Shown here: positions 7,274-15,523 of the stretch, one piece after another | Numbering within the stretch: position 1 is the first letter of the stretch | Layout of the letters: each line of letters opens with the position of its first letter | From: an uncultured Lachnospiraceae bacterium | GTDB lineage: Bacteria; Bacillota; Clostridia; Lachnospirales; Lachnospiraceae | Direction of reading: 5' to 3' | Assembly (NCBI GenBank): GCA_902476265.1 | Contig: CABSCP010000005.1 | Location: 1-64,000, forward strand | Length of the DNA stretch: 64,000 bases | The notes under the pieces: model-generated | What the model was told of the DNA's origin: nothing | Seen by the model: the letters and a program-made list of their open reading frames with translations, nothing else | Databases searched by the model: none | Position numbers and translations under genes: made by a program

Positions 7274-8511
7274 GCGCCGTATATGTGATCGCCAGTCCCG
7301 ATTTTAACCAGGCGGAAGGTCTGGACGGCAAAAGAATGTCCTCTGCCCTCTGCAGTTTTCTTCTGGTGGACGGGAAGCTGACGGAGGTCCATATGGAACA
7401 GGGAAAACCTTCGCTTCTGGGAAATATCTATGTGGGCAAGGTGAAAAACGTGCTGAAAAATATCGAAGCTGCTTTTGTAGAGATTGCGGGAGGACGAACC
7501 TGTTTTCTGCCGCTTTCGGAAGCGGCTTCCCCAATATTGACCAACAGAGTCTATGACGGACGGCTGCTGGCCGGGGATGAAATCCTGGTACAGGTAAAAA
7601 AAGACGCGGTGAAAACCAAAGATCCCGTGCTCACGGCAAAGCTTTCTGTGACCGGCCGGTATGCGGCCCTTGCCATCGACGGCGGCCAGGGAATCCGGTA
7701 TTCCCATAAGCTGACGGCGGAGGAGCGGGCGGCGGCCAAAGACAGTCTGGCCGGTATTTTAGTTCCCAAAGGGATGACCCTGGTAGTTCGTACCGAATTT
7801 GGGGCCCTCTCCGACAGCAGCGTGCTGGCAGAGGAAACCGAAATCCTGATCAAAAGAGCGGAAAAGCTTTTGACCATCGGAAAGACCCGTACCGTTTATT
7901 CCCTGATTTCGGAAGAATGCCCCGGTTATTTTCGTCATTTGCAGCAATGCAGCCCGGCACCCGATAAAATCATAACGGATGAACTGTCCATTTATACGGC
8001 TCTGCAGAATGATCTGCATCCGGCAGAGGGGCAGGAAGTGGTCTTTTATGAGGATGAAAAAATCAGCCTTTCCCGGCTTTACGGCCTTGGCGCAAAGCTG
8101 GAAGAGGCATTGTCCAAAAAGGTGTGGCTCAAATCCGGCGGCTATCTGGTCATAGAACCTACGGAAGCGCTTACGGTCATTGATGTCAATTCCGGAAAAT
8201 TTACCGGGAAGAAAAAGACGGAGGAAACTTTTGCGCTGATTAACGAAGAGGCCGCCTGGGAAACCGCTCGACAGCTTCGCCTTCGTAACCTTTCCGGCAT
8301 CATTCTGGTGGACTTTATCAATCAGGAGGGCAGGGAAGCAAAGCAGCACCTTTTGTCCGTACTGCGCTGCGCCTGCAGCCAGGATCCGGTTCCGGTGCAG
8401 GTAGTGGATATGACGGCTTTAGGGCTGGTGGAGATCACACGGAAAAAGGTGGAGCGGCCCCTGCTGGAACAAATACAGGAAATCCAAAAGGAACGGACGG
8501 AATCGAAATGA
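7270..8511 (+). CDS. rng: Ribonuclease E/G family endoribonuclease
   Basis: A 413-residue single-strand endoribonuclease for RNA decay and rRNA maturation. An S1 RNA-binding segment (about 40-90, GNIYVGKVKNVLKNIEAAFV) is followed by the DNase I-like catalytic region. Both metal-binding aspartates are visible, in VIDVNSGKFTG (about 305) and ILVDFI (about 349). The CPxC zinc-link motif that makes E. coli enzymes dimerise is absent; the protein ends soon after TRKKVERPL. The start is TTG 7270, overlapping the previous stop as TTGA with GGGGAA upstream. In many clostridia this gene precedes rplU; here rplU is about 27 kb away. Confidence 0.85.
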   Translation: MSAVYVIASPDFNQAEGLDGKRMSSALCSFLLVDGKLTEVHMEQGKPSLLGNIYVGKVKNVLKNIEAAFVEIAGGRTCFLPLSEAASPILTNRVYDGRLLAGDEILVQVKKDAVKTKDPVLTAKLSVTGRYAALAIDGGQGIRYSHKLTAEERAAAKDSLAGILVPKGMTLVVRTEFGALSDSSVLAEETEILIKRAEKLLTIGKTRTVYSLISEECPGYFRHLQQCSPAPDKIITDELSIYTALQNDLHPAEGQEVVFYEDEKISLSRLYGLGAKLEEALSKKVWLKSGGYLVIEPTEALTVIDVNSGKFTGKKKTEETFALINEEAAWETARQLRLRNLSGIILVDFINQEGREAKQHLLSVLRCACSQDPVPVQVVDMTALGLVEITRKKVERPLLEQIQEIQKERTESK

Positions 8512-9062
8512 AATTTTTAGGTATGGAAAAGGTGCGGGACGGCAAATATCTGAAAAATTATGAGCTGTCCTATGAAAACAAAGCGGGGAAAATCAAGAAA
8601 TTTGAAATTGTCAGCCGAAAGGATTTAAAAAGCCCGGAGGACCTGGGGAAACGTGTCAGCGGGGTTTCCATCGTGGCTTTTAAAGACGGAAAGCTGCTTT
8701 TGCTGGAAGAATTCCGGCTCAGCATCAATAAGAAAATTTTCAACCTTTGCGCCGGAATGCTGGAAGCAGGGGAAACCATCGAGGAATGCGTGTCCAGAGA
8801 GCTATATGAGGAAACCGGCCTTTCGGTAAAACGGTTTATCGACATCCTGCCGCCGTCCTATTCCGCGGTAGGATTTTCCGATACGAAAACCTATATCGCC
8901 TTTGTGGAAGCGGAAGGGGAATTTGAAGATCACACTTCGGAAAATGAGGAGATCAGCGCCCGCTTTTATTCCAAAGAAGAAATCCGGCAGCTTCTGCCCA
9001 CCGCGCAGTTCAGTTCGCGGTCCCAGATGGCGGCCTATTATTTTGCAGGAGGTTTGCAGTGA
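8508..9062 (+). CDS. NUDIX hydrolase, ADP-ribose pyrophosphatase-like
   Basis: A 184-residue hydrolase of nucleoside diphosphate-linked compounds. The full Nudix box is present at about 82-104 (G-x5-E-x7-RELYEETGL), which binds the catalytic divalent metal. The N-terminal beta-rich segment (KNYELSYENKAGKIKKFEIV) resembles ADP-ribose pyrophosphatases, so ADP-ribose is the likely substrate, but specificity cannot be read with confidence. The ATG overlaps the rng stop by 4 bases, and its stop overlaps the next gene's start region. It is translationally coupled within the operon. Confidence 0.85.
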   Translation: MKFLGMEKVRDGKYLKNYELSYENKAGKIKKFEIVSRKDLKSPEDLGKRVSGVSIVAFKDGKLLLLEEFRLSINKKIFNLCAGMLEAGETIEECVSRELYEETGLSVKRFIDILPPSYSAVGFSDTKTYIAFVEAEGEFEDHTSENEEISARFYSKEEIRQLLPTAQFSSRSQMAAYYFAGGLQ

Positions 9063-10759
9063 TGGAACGAAAATGGTGGCATGATAAAGTGGCCTGCCAG
9101 ATTTATCCCAAAAGTTTTTATGACAGTAACGGTGACGGCATCGGAGATCTGCCCGGCATCATTGAAAAGCTGGATTATTTAAAAGGGCTGGGGATTGACA
9201 TTCTCTGGCTTTCCCCGGTCTATGCGTCCCCCATGGTGGACAACGGCTATGACATTTCCGATTACCAGGCCATTGATCCCTGTTTTGGCACCATGGAGGA
9301 CATGGACAGGCTGATCGCCGAAGCGAAGAAAAGAGGCATGGAGATCGTCATGGATCTGGTGGTGAATCACTGTTCCAGTGAGCATGAATGGTTCCGCAAA
9401 GCGATTGCAGATCCTGACGGAGAATATGGAAGTTATTTTTATATCAAAGAGGGAAAAGACGGGCTTCCTCCCAATAACTGGCGTTCCTATTTCGGCGGCA
9501 GTGTCTGGGAAAAAGTACCCGGAACAGACAATAAATACTATTTTCATTCTTATGCCAGGCAACAGCCCGACTTAAACTGGGAAAATCCGGCTTTACGGGA
9601 GGAAATCTACCGGATGGTGAACTGGTGGCTGGAGAAAGGAATCGCAGGTTTCCGGATTGACGCCATCATCAATATCAAAAAAGATCTGACCTGGGAAGAT
9701 CTGCCTGCAGACGGGCCTGACGGGATGGGAAACCTTTCCGAAAGCATTGTAAGACTTCACAAGAGGGACGGCGGCACTAAAAAAGGAATCGGCGTTTTCC
9801 TGGAAGAACTGAAGGAACGCTGCTTTGCCCCTCACGACGCGTTCACCGTGGGAGAAGTCTGTATTCTGGACAATGGGCAGCTGGAGGAATTTATCGGGGA
9901 GAACGGCTATTTTTCTACCATGTTCGCCTTTGCCGCAATTGTCAGCTATAAAAATCATGCGGATCAGTGGTGTGGATTTGACCGTCATATGGACCCGGAC
10001 CGCTGGAAAAAAGATGTATTTTCCAATCAGGCCTTTCTGGGTGACATTGCCTTTGAAGCCAACATCATCGAAAACCACGACCAGCCCAGAGGCGCTACGC
10101 TCTATATTCCGGAAGAAGAGTATGGATTTGCCAGCGTTTCCGCCCTGGCAGGGCTGCAGGTTTTACAACGGGGCCTTCCCTTTTTATATCAGGGACAGGA
10201 AATCGGCATGACAAACTGCCCCTTTTCCCTGGAAGAATACGATGATCTGGGCACTCTGGAAAATTATCGTTACATGCAGGAATGCGGCATATCGGAGACA
10301 GAGGCCCGGGAGGCCTGCGCGCGGGAGAGCAGGGACAATGCCCGCACCCCTATGCAGTGGACGGACGGCCCCAATGCCGGTTTCACCACAGGAACTCCGT
10401 GGCTTAAGGTCAATCCCAACTATGTCAGTATCAATGTGAAAAAACAGGAGGCGGAATACGGCTCCGTCTTAAACTACTACAAACGGCTGATCGCCTTCCG
10501 TAAATCCGAAGAATACAGAGAAGTTCTGACTTACGGCAGTTTTATCCCCATGTATGAAGACCAGGAAAAAATATTTGCCTTCAAACGCGTTCTGGGGGAA
10601 CAGGAACTGACGGTGATCTGCAACTTCAGCGGCTCCGACCGTTTCCTGAAATTGAAGGAAGATTATGCGGAAGTAATCTTTGTGAACCTTCCACAAGTCA
10701 CCAGAATCGGTGACAATTTGATTTTACATCCATTTCAGTTGATAGTGACAGAAAAGTAG
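9062..10759 (+). CDS. GH13 alpha-glucosidase (oligo-1,6-glucosidase/maltase family)
   Basis: A 565-residue cytoplasmic exo-glucosidase that releases glucose from short alpha-glucosides. The family start KWWHDKVACQIYPKSF and DSNGDGIGDL are present, as is the (beta/alpha)8 barrel. The nucleophile is Asp in GFRIDA (about 200), the acid/base Glu is in TVGEV (about 264) and the stabilising Asp is in ENHDQPR (about 339). The residue after the nucleophile is Ala, not the Val common in alpha-1,6-specific members, so alpha-1,4 substrates may be preferred (inference). AGGAGG precedes both a GTG at 9059 and ATG 9062; ATG is used. There is no signal peptide. It ends the operon begun at 4674. Confidence 0.88.
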   Translation: MERKWWHDKVACQIYPKSFYDSNGDGIGDLPGIIEKLDYLKGLGIDILWLSPVYASPMVDNGYDISDYQAIDPCFGTMEDMDRLIAEAKKRGMEIVMDLVVNHCSSEHEWFRKAIADPDGEYGSYFYIKEGKDGLPPNNWRSYFGGSVWEKVPGTDNKYYFHSYARQQPDLNWENPALREEIYRMVNWWLEKGIAGFRIDAIINIKKDLTWEDLPADGPDGMGNLSESIVRLHKRDGGTKKGIGVFLEELKERCFAPHDAFTVGEVCILDNGQLEEFIGENGYFSTMFAFAAIVSYKNHADQWCGFDRHMDPDRWKKDVFSNQAFLGDIAFEANIIENHDQPRGATLYIPEEEYGFASVSALAGLQVLQRGLPFLYQGQEIGMTNCPFSLEEYDDLGTLENYRYMQECGISETEAREACARESRDNARTPMQWTDGPNAGFTTGTPWLKVNPNYVSINVKKQEAEYGSVLNYYKRLIAFRKSEEYREVLTYGSFIPMYEDQEKIFAFKRVLGEQELTVICNFSGSDRFLKLKEDYAEVIFVNLPQVTRIGDNLILHPFQLIVTEK

Positions 10760-10788
10760 TTGAAAAACCTGTAGGAATTGTATATAAT
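10760..10788 (+). promoter_or_regulatory. Promoter of the cytidylate-kinase-like gene
   Basis: TTGAAA (10760-10765) and TATAAT (10783-10788) are spaced by 17 bases. The -35 box begins just after the TAG stop of the glucosidase gene, giving a leader of about 65 bases to the start at 10862. Confidence 0.75.
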
Positions 10789-10861
10789 AACAGTATAAAA
10801 ACAGGCGTTATTGGTATTATTTTACGACGGTATCAATAACAGCGGAAAAGAGGTTGATGCT

Positions 10862-11491
10862 ATGAATACTGTCATTACGATTGGACGCCAATTTGGTTCC
10901 GGCGGCCGCGAAATCGGTGAGAAAGTAGCGGAGTATTTCGATATCAAATGCTATGACAAGGAGCTTTTAACGAGAGCGGCCAAAGAGAGCGGCTTCTGTG
11001 AAGAGATGATTAAGTGCCACGATGAGCGGCCGACCAATTCTTTCCTTTACAATCTGGTCATGGACACGTATTCATTTGGTTATAATGCGTCATCCTTTAT
11101 GGATATGCCCATCAGCCATAAAGTTTTCCTTGCGCAGTTTGATACCATCAAGAACATCGCAAAGGAAGGCCCCTGTGTGATTGTAGGACGCTGTGCGGAT
11201 TATGCGCTGAACGATTTCCAGAACTGCATCAATTTTTTCATCTATGCGGATGAGGATGCGAAAATCAAACGTCTGGTGAAGAAATATGATCTTACAGAGG
11301 AAAAAGCGCGGGATATGATGGTCAAGAAGGATAAACAGCGCCAGAGCTACTATAATTATTATTCTTCTAAGAAGTGGGGCCGGGCGGACAGCTACGATTT
11401 CTGCTTAAACAGCTCTGTGCTGGGTGTGGAGGGCACAGTCAAACTGGTTACGCAGATCGTGGAGGATTTTGAAAACCGCGGAAATGTATGA
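10862..11491 (+). CDS. Cytidylate kinase-like family protein
   Basis: A 209-residue P-loop kinase of the cytidylate kinase-like family (AAA_26 type), widespread in Firmicutes and distinct from Cmk proper. The P-loop variant is ITIGRQFGSGGREIG at the N-terminus. The middle carries VIVGRCADYAL and a lid region (KRLVKKYDLTEEKARDMM, then KDKQRQSYYNYY). The substrate is not established for this family; a nucleoside monophosphate is presumed. ATG 10862 follows GAGG; an upstream in-frame start has no ribosome site. The gene is monocistronic, with its own promoter at 10760 and terminator at 11528. Confidence 0.82.
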   Translation: MNTVITIGRQFGSGGREIGEKVAEYFDIKCYDKELLTRAAKESGFCEEMIKCHDERPTNSFLYNLVMDTYSFGYNASSFMDMPISHKVFLAQFDTIKNIAKEGPCVIVGRCADYALNDFQNCINFFIYADEDAKIKRLVKKYDLTEEKARDMMVKKDKQRQSYYNYYSSKKWGRADSYDFCLNSSVLGVEGTVKLVTQIVEDFENRGNV

Positions 11492-11527
11492 GGTTCCTGT
11501 AGATCCTGTAGAATAAACAGAACAAAG

Positions 11528-11558
11528 AAGCGGAAACTGTTTATGACTGTTTCCGCTT
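11528..11558 (+). terminator. Intrinsic terminator of the cytidylate-kinase-like gene
   Basis: A 10-base perfect stem AAGCGGAAAC/GTTTCCGCTT with an 11-base loop and a T run at the 3' side (CTTTTC). Confidence 0.8.
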
Positions 11559-11570
11559 TTCTGCAGGCAG

Positions 11571-11864
11571 CTGCAGGCCCAGATCGCCCGTTATATGGAA
11601 AATGCGTTTCTCATCAGAGAAGGACTTGAAAATGCAGGTTTTACAGTCTATGGCGGTGTAAACGCCCCTTATATCTGGCTGAAGGTGCCGGGAAATATGA
11701 CTTCCTGGCAGTTCTTTGATTATCTGCTGGAAAACGCTTCCGTGGTGGGCACTCCGGGATCCGGATTTGGGAAGAGCGGAGAGGGATACTTCCGTCTGAC
11801 CGCTTTTGGGACCAAGGAAAATTCTGTGGAAGCGCTCAGATGGATCTGTGCGCTGCAACGATAA
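11571..11864 (+). pseudogene. dapL: 3' fragment of LL-diaminopimelate aminotransferase
   Basis: About 97 codons matching only the C-terminal quarter of DapL, the PLP enzyme of lysine and peptidoglycan precursor synthesis (usual length about 400 residues). Recognised segments are [36 protein letters not shown] and [20 protein letters not shown]. The frame can be read back to about 11571, where it runs straight into the terminator of the preceding gene. There is no start site or upstream part, so it is a deletion remnant. The PLP-lysine region is not included. A full copy may exist elsewhere in the genome. Confidence 0.82.
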
Positions 11865-11873
11865 GCCTCTTTT

Positions 11874-13520
11874 TCAGGAAAAAGGACCGGGCATTTGCCC
11901 TTCCCGATAGGCGGAAGGGGAGATGCCCTTATTTTTTTTGAAGCTGGTGGAAAAATAATACTGGTTGGCGTAGCCGCATTTTTCGCTGATCTCCTTCAAA
12001 GACAGGTTGGAATTTTTTAAATACTGGCAGGCGGCCTCAATACGGGTGGCGGCGATGGTATCGCTGATGCTTGTTTTCCTGTTTTTCTTAAACAAAGCGC
12101 TTAAATAAGCCGGGCTCACATTGACGAATCTGGCGATGTCATGCAGACACAGCCCGCTGTTCTCATAGTTCTCCCGGATGTAGGAGAGGACGGAATCACA
12201 AAGCTGATCATGATAGCTTTTTAAGGAACTGTCCAGCTTTTTGCAGGCCAGCGTACAAATTTCATACAGCCAGGAAAAAAACTGTTCCCCGGTGTTAAAG
12301 CTGTCCAGACGGGCATAGGTGACGGCGATCTTATTTTCCAGATCTTTGGCGTCAATATTCAACTCATACAGAAATTTCAAAATTCGGCCAAGCAGCATAT
12401 GAATGCGGACGAAGATGAAGTCTTTTGCCCGGTATTTATTGGTGAGTTCCAAAGAAAAGTCCTTGATCCAGCGTTCCATGGCGGTAGAATCCTTCTGGCA
12501 GATGAGGCGGATCAGTTCGTCTTCCCGGGTATCGGAAAAGGGTTCCAGGGAAAGGTTGCGGCCCAGGGCTTCCTTGGTATCGAAAATATTTTTCTGGGGA
12601 AAGAAAAAGCGGTATTCCAGGGCGTGGCGCGCGCTTTCGTGTGAAAGGCGCATGTTCCACAGATCGGAAACAATATTGCCAATGCCCACATTGAGCAAAA
12701 GTTCCGTATCCTGATAGGCTTCCACAATAGAAGCCGCCGTTTTATGGACGGACTGTAAAACATGGCTTGCATTGGAACTGTTTTGACAGATGACCAGCTC
12801 CATGCCGTCAAATCCCCTGACCAGATAAAAGCGGTCGAAAATACGGCAGTACTCCCCAATGGTGTCCTGCAAATGATAAAGAAGCATTTCATACTGCGCA
12901 ACCCCCAGCTCTTTTTTCAGCGGGACTGCATTTTCCACCTCAAAAACAACCACATTAAAAAAACGGTAGTCCAGATCCAGATTCAGATATTCCATATGGG
13001 AAGTCAAATGATAGGCTGCCTCCCGGCCGGAATAATGCATCAGGTCATTAAAGAATTTCTCGATCATAGCAGGACGGCTCGCTTTCAGAAGTTCCATATT
13101 TTTACGTTCCTGATCGATCAGACTGCAGGCGCCCCGTATTTTTTCCGTGAGATACTGATAATTGACGGGCTTTTCAATATAATCGTAAACCCCCAGCCGG
13201 ATCGCCCGTTTGGCGTAATCAAAACGGTCATAAGCGGAAATCAGCAGTACTTTTACAAAGGGGTTGACAGTTATGGCCAGACGGCTGAAGGAAAGACCGT
13301 CCAGATCGGGCATTTCAATATCGGAAACAATAATATCCACCGGCATTTCTTTCATGGCCTCCAGGGCGGAGCGGCCGTCATATCTGACGTGAACGACACG
13401 GGCGCCGATAGCGTTCCAGTCGATATTTTTTTCAATGCCTTCCACGGAAAGGACATTATCGTCCACCAGCATGATTTTTTTCAATCCCGGATCCGCCGTT
13501 TTATAATCCTGATTGGTCAT
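11874..13520 (-). CDS. YesN-type response regulator (receiver + AraC HTH)
   Basis: A 548-residue transcription regulator paired with the YesM-like kinase next door. The N-terminal receiver has acidic residues Asp20-Asp21, phospho-acceptor Asp67 (VSDIEMPD) and the conserved Lys in EKPVN. A long linker domain follows. The C-terminus (about 440-540) carries a double AraC helix-turn-helix (LCLHDIARFVNVSPAYLSAL and LSLKEISEKCGYANQYYFS). Its start overlaps the kinase stop by 4 bases. Such pairs usually activate the adjacent sugar ABC transporter operon, here the divergent genes from 15524. Confidence 0.9.
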   Translation of the reverse strand: MTNQDYKTADPGLKKIMLVDDNVLSVEGIEKNIDWNAIGARVVHVRYDGRSALEAMKEMPVDIIVSDIEMPDLDGLSFSRLAITVNPFVKVLLISAYDRFDYAKRAIRLGVYDYIEKPVNYQYLTEKIRGACSLIDQERKNMELLKASRPAMIEKFFNDLMHYSGREAAYHLTSHMEYLNLDLDYRFFNVVVFEVENAVPLKKELGVAQYEMLLYHLQDTIGEYCRIFDRFYLVRGFDGMELVICQNSSNASHVLQSVHKTAASIVEAYQDTELLLNVGIGNIVSDLWNMRLSHESARHALEYRFFFPQKNIFDTKEALGRNLSLEPFSDTREDELIRLICQKDSTAMERWIKDFSLELTNKYRAKDFIFVRIHMLLGRILKFLYELNIDAKDLENKIAVTYARLDSFNTGEQFFSWLYEICTLACKKLDSSLKSYHDQLCDSVLSYIRENYENSGLCLHDIARFVNVSPAYLSALFKKNRKTSISDTIAATRIEAACQYLKNSNLSLKEISEKCGYANQYYFSTSFKKNKGISPSAYREGQMPGPFS

Positions 13521-15331
13521 TTTGTGTCTCCCTCCATCTGCGCAAATTCTATGGTTACCCGGGTGCCTTTTAAAGGTTCGCTTTCAATTTCAATATGCCC
13601 GTTTCCGTAAAGTTCGCTGGAAATACGGGCGCTTACATTACAGATGCCAAAGTGCATTTGATAGCTTACGGTTTTGCTTTTCAGGTTCTGCTTCAGATCA
13701 AAAAGCTTATTGGCAGGAATGCCTGCGCCGTTGTCTTCAATGGTGATGATTACCGTATCGTCCCCATAGAAGGCATGAATGCGTATATGCAGGTTCGGCG
13801 TCTGTGCGCTGATCCCGTGAAGAATACTGTTTTCCACAAAAGGCTGCAGGGTAAACTTACAGATCATGAAATTCTCGATTCCGTCCTCCAGTGCAATATC
13901 CCATTCCAGACTGTTGTGATGACACAGCTTTTCCATATCCAGATAAAGCGTAATGATCTCTGTTTCATCCCGCAGAGAGATCAGTTCCCCGGACTTTCGC
14001 AGCGTCAGACGGTAAAAACGGGTGAGATCCGTGATCATCTGGCTGGCGGTATCCAGCCTGCCCAAAGACTGGCAGGTTTTGATAGAACCCAGAATATTAT
14101 ACAGAAAATGCGGGTTGATCTGAGACTGAAGAAGCTGATATTTCAGACGCTCCTCTGCCAGGGAAAGCTCCAGAATGGATTGCAGATTCTGGGCGATGGT
14201 TTCCTGCATCTGCTCAAAGGTCAGTCCCAGCTTATCAATCTCATCGTATAATTCCGGATCCTGCGGCCGGGGAATGGTCAAGGGCCGGTGGGCATGCAGA
14301 TCGGGGCTTAACCGAAAGGCTTCCATCCCATGGGAGAGGGTGCGGATGCGCCTGGAAAGACTTCGGGATATCAGCAGGATTGTTATGACGGTGACCGGAA
14401 GAGTCAAAAGCAGAGTAATCAAAATCATGCGCAGTAAAAGAGCGGTGCTGCTGGTGATATAGCTTTTGGGGATTTCCGTAATCTGGAGCCAGCCGTTCTC
14501 CAGCGCCAGGACGTAAAACCAGGACTTTCCGCTTAAAAAAGTGGTATTGACGCGCTCTTTAAAAAGTTCTACGCCGTGTAAATCGATGGGGGCCTGTGCG
14601 GAAACGTTTCCGGAGGCGGCAACCGGCTGTCCGTCCGCCGCAATCAGGTAACTTTTCACCTCTGTATTGGCAAAGGAAGCGGAAAGAATATCCGAAAATT
14701 CTTTCATATCCATCATGATAAAATAGGCATAATCCAGACGGCCGCTGCCCTGGTTGTGGAGCGCGCGGCAGCAGACAGCCGTATCCGCTACGGTACCGCT
14801 TGCGTTTAAAATAAAAGGTAACGTAACCTGCGGTCTGTACAGCCACAGGGAAGAAGCGCCCAGATTTTTCAGATCATCGCCGTCAAGGCCAAAAGCCCCG
14901 ATATCCGTGAGCGGATAAAAGTATAAGCCTTCGCTGCTTCCCAGCGATTCTTCCCGAAGGAATACGAAAATCTGATAGAAGTCAAAGGTGGAGATATAAA
15001 GAGAAATATTATTTCGCAGCGCCGTAAAAGTTTCCAGATAGGAAAAAAGGGTTTGATCTTCGGCGGCTTCCAGCGTATACATGCCATACTGCAGGGCGTC
15101 CGCCACATTTTCGGCCTGCCGGATCCGGGCATTCATCTGGGTGTGCATCTGGCCGGCGGCAAGAATGGCGGAATCCATGATTTTATCCCGGGCGATGGTA
15201 TAGGAAACGCCATAGGAAACACAGCCGATGATGACCAGCGGAATGAGCGTACACAGTAAAAAAGCCGAAAGCAGCTTGATCTGGAAACTGGCAAATTGAA
15301 TACGGATTTTTTTGATCATTGTAGGGACCAT
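13517..15331 (-). CDS. YesM-type sensor histidine kinase
   Basis: A 604-residue membrane kinase. One membrane helix lies near the N-terminus (LLSAFLLCTLIPLVIIGCV), followed by an extracellular Cache-like sensor of about 250 residues. A second helix (MILITLLLTLPVTVITILL) leads to HAMP, a His_kinase domain with phospho-acceptor His408 in INPHFLYN, and an HATPase domain (FVENSILHGI, DNGAGI). ATG 15331 is chosen because AAAGGAG lies just upstream; an earlier in-frame start lacks one. It likely senses the sugar, or the sugar-loaded binding protein, of the divergent transporter. Confidence 0.9.
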   Translation of the reverse strand: MVPTMIKKIRIQFASFQIKLLSAFLLCTLIPLVIIGCVSYGVSYTIARDKIMDSAILAAGQMHTQMNARIRQAENVADALQYGMYTLEAAEDQTLFSYLETFTALRNNISLYISTFDFYQIFVFLREESLGSSEGLYFYPLTDIGAFGLDGDDLKNLGASSLWLYRPQVTLPFILNASGTVADTAVCCRALHNQGSGRLDYAYFIMMDMKEFSDILSASFANTEVKSYLIAADGQPVAASGNVSAQAPIDLHGVELFKERVNTTFLSGKSWFYVLALENGWLQITEIPKSYITSSTALLLRMILITLLLTLPVTVITILLISRSLSRRIRTLSHGMEAFRLSPDLHAHRPLTIPRPQDPELYDEIDKLGLTFEQMQETIAQNLQSILELSLAEERLKYQLLQSQINPHFLYNILGSIKTCQSLGRLDTASQMITDLTRFYRLTLRKSGELISLRDETEIITLYLDMEKLCHHNSLEWDIALEDGIENFMICKFTLQPFVENSILHGISAQTPNLHIRIHAFYGDDTVIITIEDNGAGIPANKLFDLKQNLKSKTVSYQMHFGICNVSARISSELYGNGHIEIESEPLKGTRVTIEFAQMEGDTK

Positions 15332-15368
15332 TTTTCTCCTTTTTTTGTATAAAACGGTTGCTATCAGT

Positions 15369-15397
15369 ATTATAGAAAATCGGAGCGGCGGATTCAA
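15369..15397 (-). promoter_or_regulatory. Promoter of the yesM-yesN-type operon
   Basis: On the minus strand TTGAAT (15397-15392) and TATAAT (15374-15369) are spaced by 17 bases. The divergent sugar operon on the plus strand has a TACAAT-like -10 at 15448-15453 but no good -35, as expected for an activator-dependent promoter. Confidence 0.7.
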
Positions 15398-15523
15398 CCG
15401 TTCCAAAAATTATATAAACGAATCAAAAGAAATTGTATTTTTGCAGGTACAATATTTTGTTATCCTTTGCTTACAGACAGGGAAGCTTTCGATGTTCCCG
15501 ATGAAAAAAGGAGGAATCTGTAT

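Noticed and set aside
11541..11858. Minus-strand 105-codon frame opposite the dapL fragment
   Set aside because: The plus strand reads as recognisable DapL sequence; the antisense translation does not resemble any protein.
12762..13610. 282-codon plus-strand frame antisense to the YesN-type regulator
   Set aside because: It lies fully opposite a clear receiver-AraC gene and its translation has no recognisable motif or ribosome site.
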